Shown here: positions 4,482 through 5,030 of the stretch, one piece after another
How the letters are laid out: the number at the start of each line of letters is the position of its first letter
Position numbering within the stretch: position 1 is the first letter of the stretch
Assembly (NCBI GenBank): GCA_027371625.1
Contig: DAHXMQ010000028.1
Location: 1 to 5,030 of the forward strand
Source: Candidatus Methanoperedentaceae archaeon
GTDB lineage: Archaea; Halobacteriota; Methanosarcinia; Methanosarcinales; Methanoperedenaceae
Length of the DNA: 5,030 nucleotides
Direction of reading: 5' to 3'
The notes under the pieces: model-generated
What the model was told of the DNA's origin: nothing
The model's database searches: none
What the model saw: the letters and a program-made list of their open reading frames with translations, nothing else
Program-made: the position numbers and the translations under genes

Positions 4482-5030
4482 TTAACTTTCATCCGATGTC
4501 TTGCGATTCGACCACACGCCAGTCGCCTTTCCGCGAAGCGCCAGTTCACCCATCACTTTATCTACCTCTTTGCATAACGGCGCAGGCTTTTGGTTTTCAA
4601 GCGGTGTCCCCGGAAGCGGCAGGAAATAATGGGAATGTATTTTTGCCCCTTTTCCCGTGAGCCATTTTATGAGTTTGAGTGTCTCAAGTTGTTCCTCTTC
4701 TGTCTCGCCAGGCAACCCGAATATGAAATCCACCGCAGGCATGAATCCGTGCATAAGGCATTTCTCTGCGCCGATAATAATATCCTCCACCGTATGACCC
4801 CGCTTAATCCTCGAAAGCACACTCCGGCTTCCCGACTGCCCGCCCATGTTAATCGTGGTATTTGCGCAATGCTCGGAAACAAGTTCGAGAAACTTATCGG
4901 TTATGAATTCAGGGCGCACTTCAGAAGGAAATGTGCCGAAAAATATCCTGCCCTGCAAAGCACGAAGCAGCGCTTCAACCTTTTCAACACGGGGATGACT
5001 GCCGTCCGAGCCGTAGGCAAAGGCATTCGG
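4482..5030 (-). CDS. B12-binding/radical SAM domain protein, MJ1487 type (TIGR04013-like), C-terminal part
   Basis: The last 182 residues of a protein that enters from the right edge; the frame stays open to the final base. It begins PNAFAYGSDGSHPR and continues with GRIFFGTFPSEVRPEF, INMGGQSGSRSVL, RGHTVEDII, VDFIFGLPGETEEEQ, HSHYFLPLPGTPLEN and a terminal region ending GKATGVWSNRKTSDES. These are the C-terminal half of the radical SAM barrel in the methanogen family annotated as B12-binding domain/radical SAM. GGQSGS and FIFGLPGETEE correspond to late barrel strands that contact SAM. The expected N-terminal cobalamin domain and CxxxCxxC cluster motif lie outside the window. The substrate is unknown; relatives include radical SAM methylases, but that role is not shown here. 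A TTG at 4958 (LQGRIFF) is internal, not a start. It sits 103 bases before gar1 on the same strand, probably as a separate transcription unit. Confidence 0.88.
   Translation of the reverse strand, partial: PNAFAYGSDGSHPRVEKVEALLRALQGRIFFGTFPSEVRPEFITDKFLELVSEHCANTTINMGGQSGSRSVLSRIKRGHTVEDIIIGAEKCLMHGFMPAVDFIFGLPGETEEEQLETLKLIKWLTGKGAKIHSHYFLPLPGTPLENQKPAPLCKEVDKVMGELALRGKATGVWSNRKTSDES

Noticed and set aside
1..5030. CRISPR array, tRNA or rRNA gene, insertion sequence ends
   Set aside because: I saw no spaced direct repeats, cloverleaf or T-arm consensus, rRNA motifs or transposase-like frames on either strand.

Overview
The window looks like chromosomal DNA from a methanogen-lineage euryarchaeon, most likely Methanosarcinales or the related ANME-2/Methanoperedens group. 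The evidence is an archaeal TFB with the sequence character of Methanosarcinales, archaeal Gar1, the methanopterin-pathway kinase MptE, a DUF5611 protein, an MJ1487-type B12-binding/radical SAM protein, BRE/TATA promoters, and a bacterial-type GroES/GroEL pair, which among archaea is best known from this lineage. The genus cannot be fixed from the sequence alone.

Layout. (1) Positions 1-666, minus strand: a groES-groEL operon with a one-base gap between the genes; groEL runs off the left edge. (2) Positions 667-963: a divergent intergenic region of about 300 bases. It holds groES promoter candidates and a hairpin-rich stretch that may be a decayed RNA element, possibly a group II intron 5' relic; this is a weak call. 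(3) Positions 964-1284, plus strand: a DUF5611 gene followed by a strong stem-loop and T-run. (4) Positions 1471-2229, plus strand: a calcineurin-like, LpxH-type metallophosphoesterase with its own TATA box and Shine-Dalgarno site. Its 3' end overlaps the convergent mptE by 8 bases. (5) Positions 2222-4378, minus strand: a tightly packed cluster reading gar1, tfb, a 61-residue basic protein, mptE. (6) Positions 4482-5030, minus strand: the C-terminal part of a B12-binding/radical SAM protein that enters from the right edge.

The gar1-led cluster probably starts at a near-palindromic promoter (4391-4435) whose two arms each carry a BRE-plus-TATA-like sequence, one on each strand. It joins rRNA pseudouridylation (Gar1), basal transcription (TFB) and pterin cofactor synthesis (MptE), which suggests growth-linked housekeeping expression. 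The GroES/GroEL operon is a protein-folding module that coexists with the group II thermosome in the archaea that have it.

Most of the window is ordinary conserved archaeal housekeeping DNA. I see no CRISPR array, tRNA, rRNA or intact mobile element, and no clear new multi-gene system. The items most worth a second look are the symmetric promoter, the structured groES upstream region and the unassigned small basic protein.
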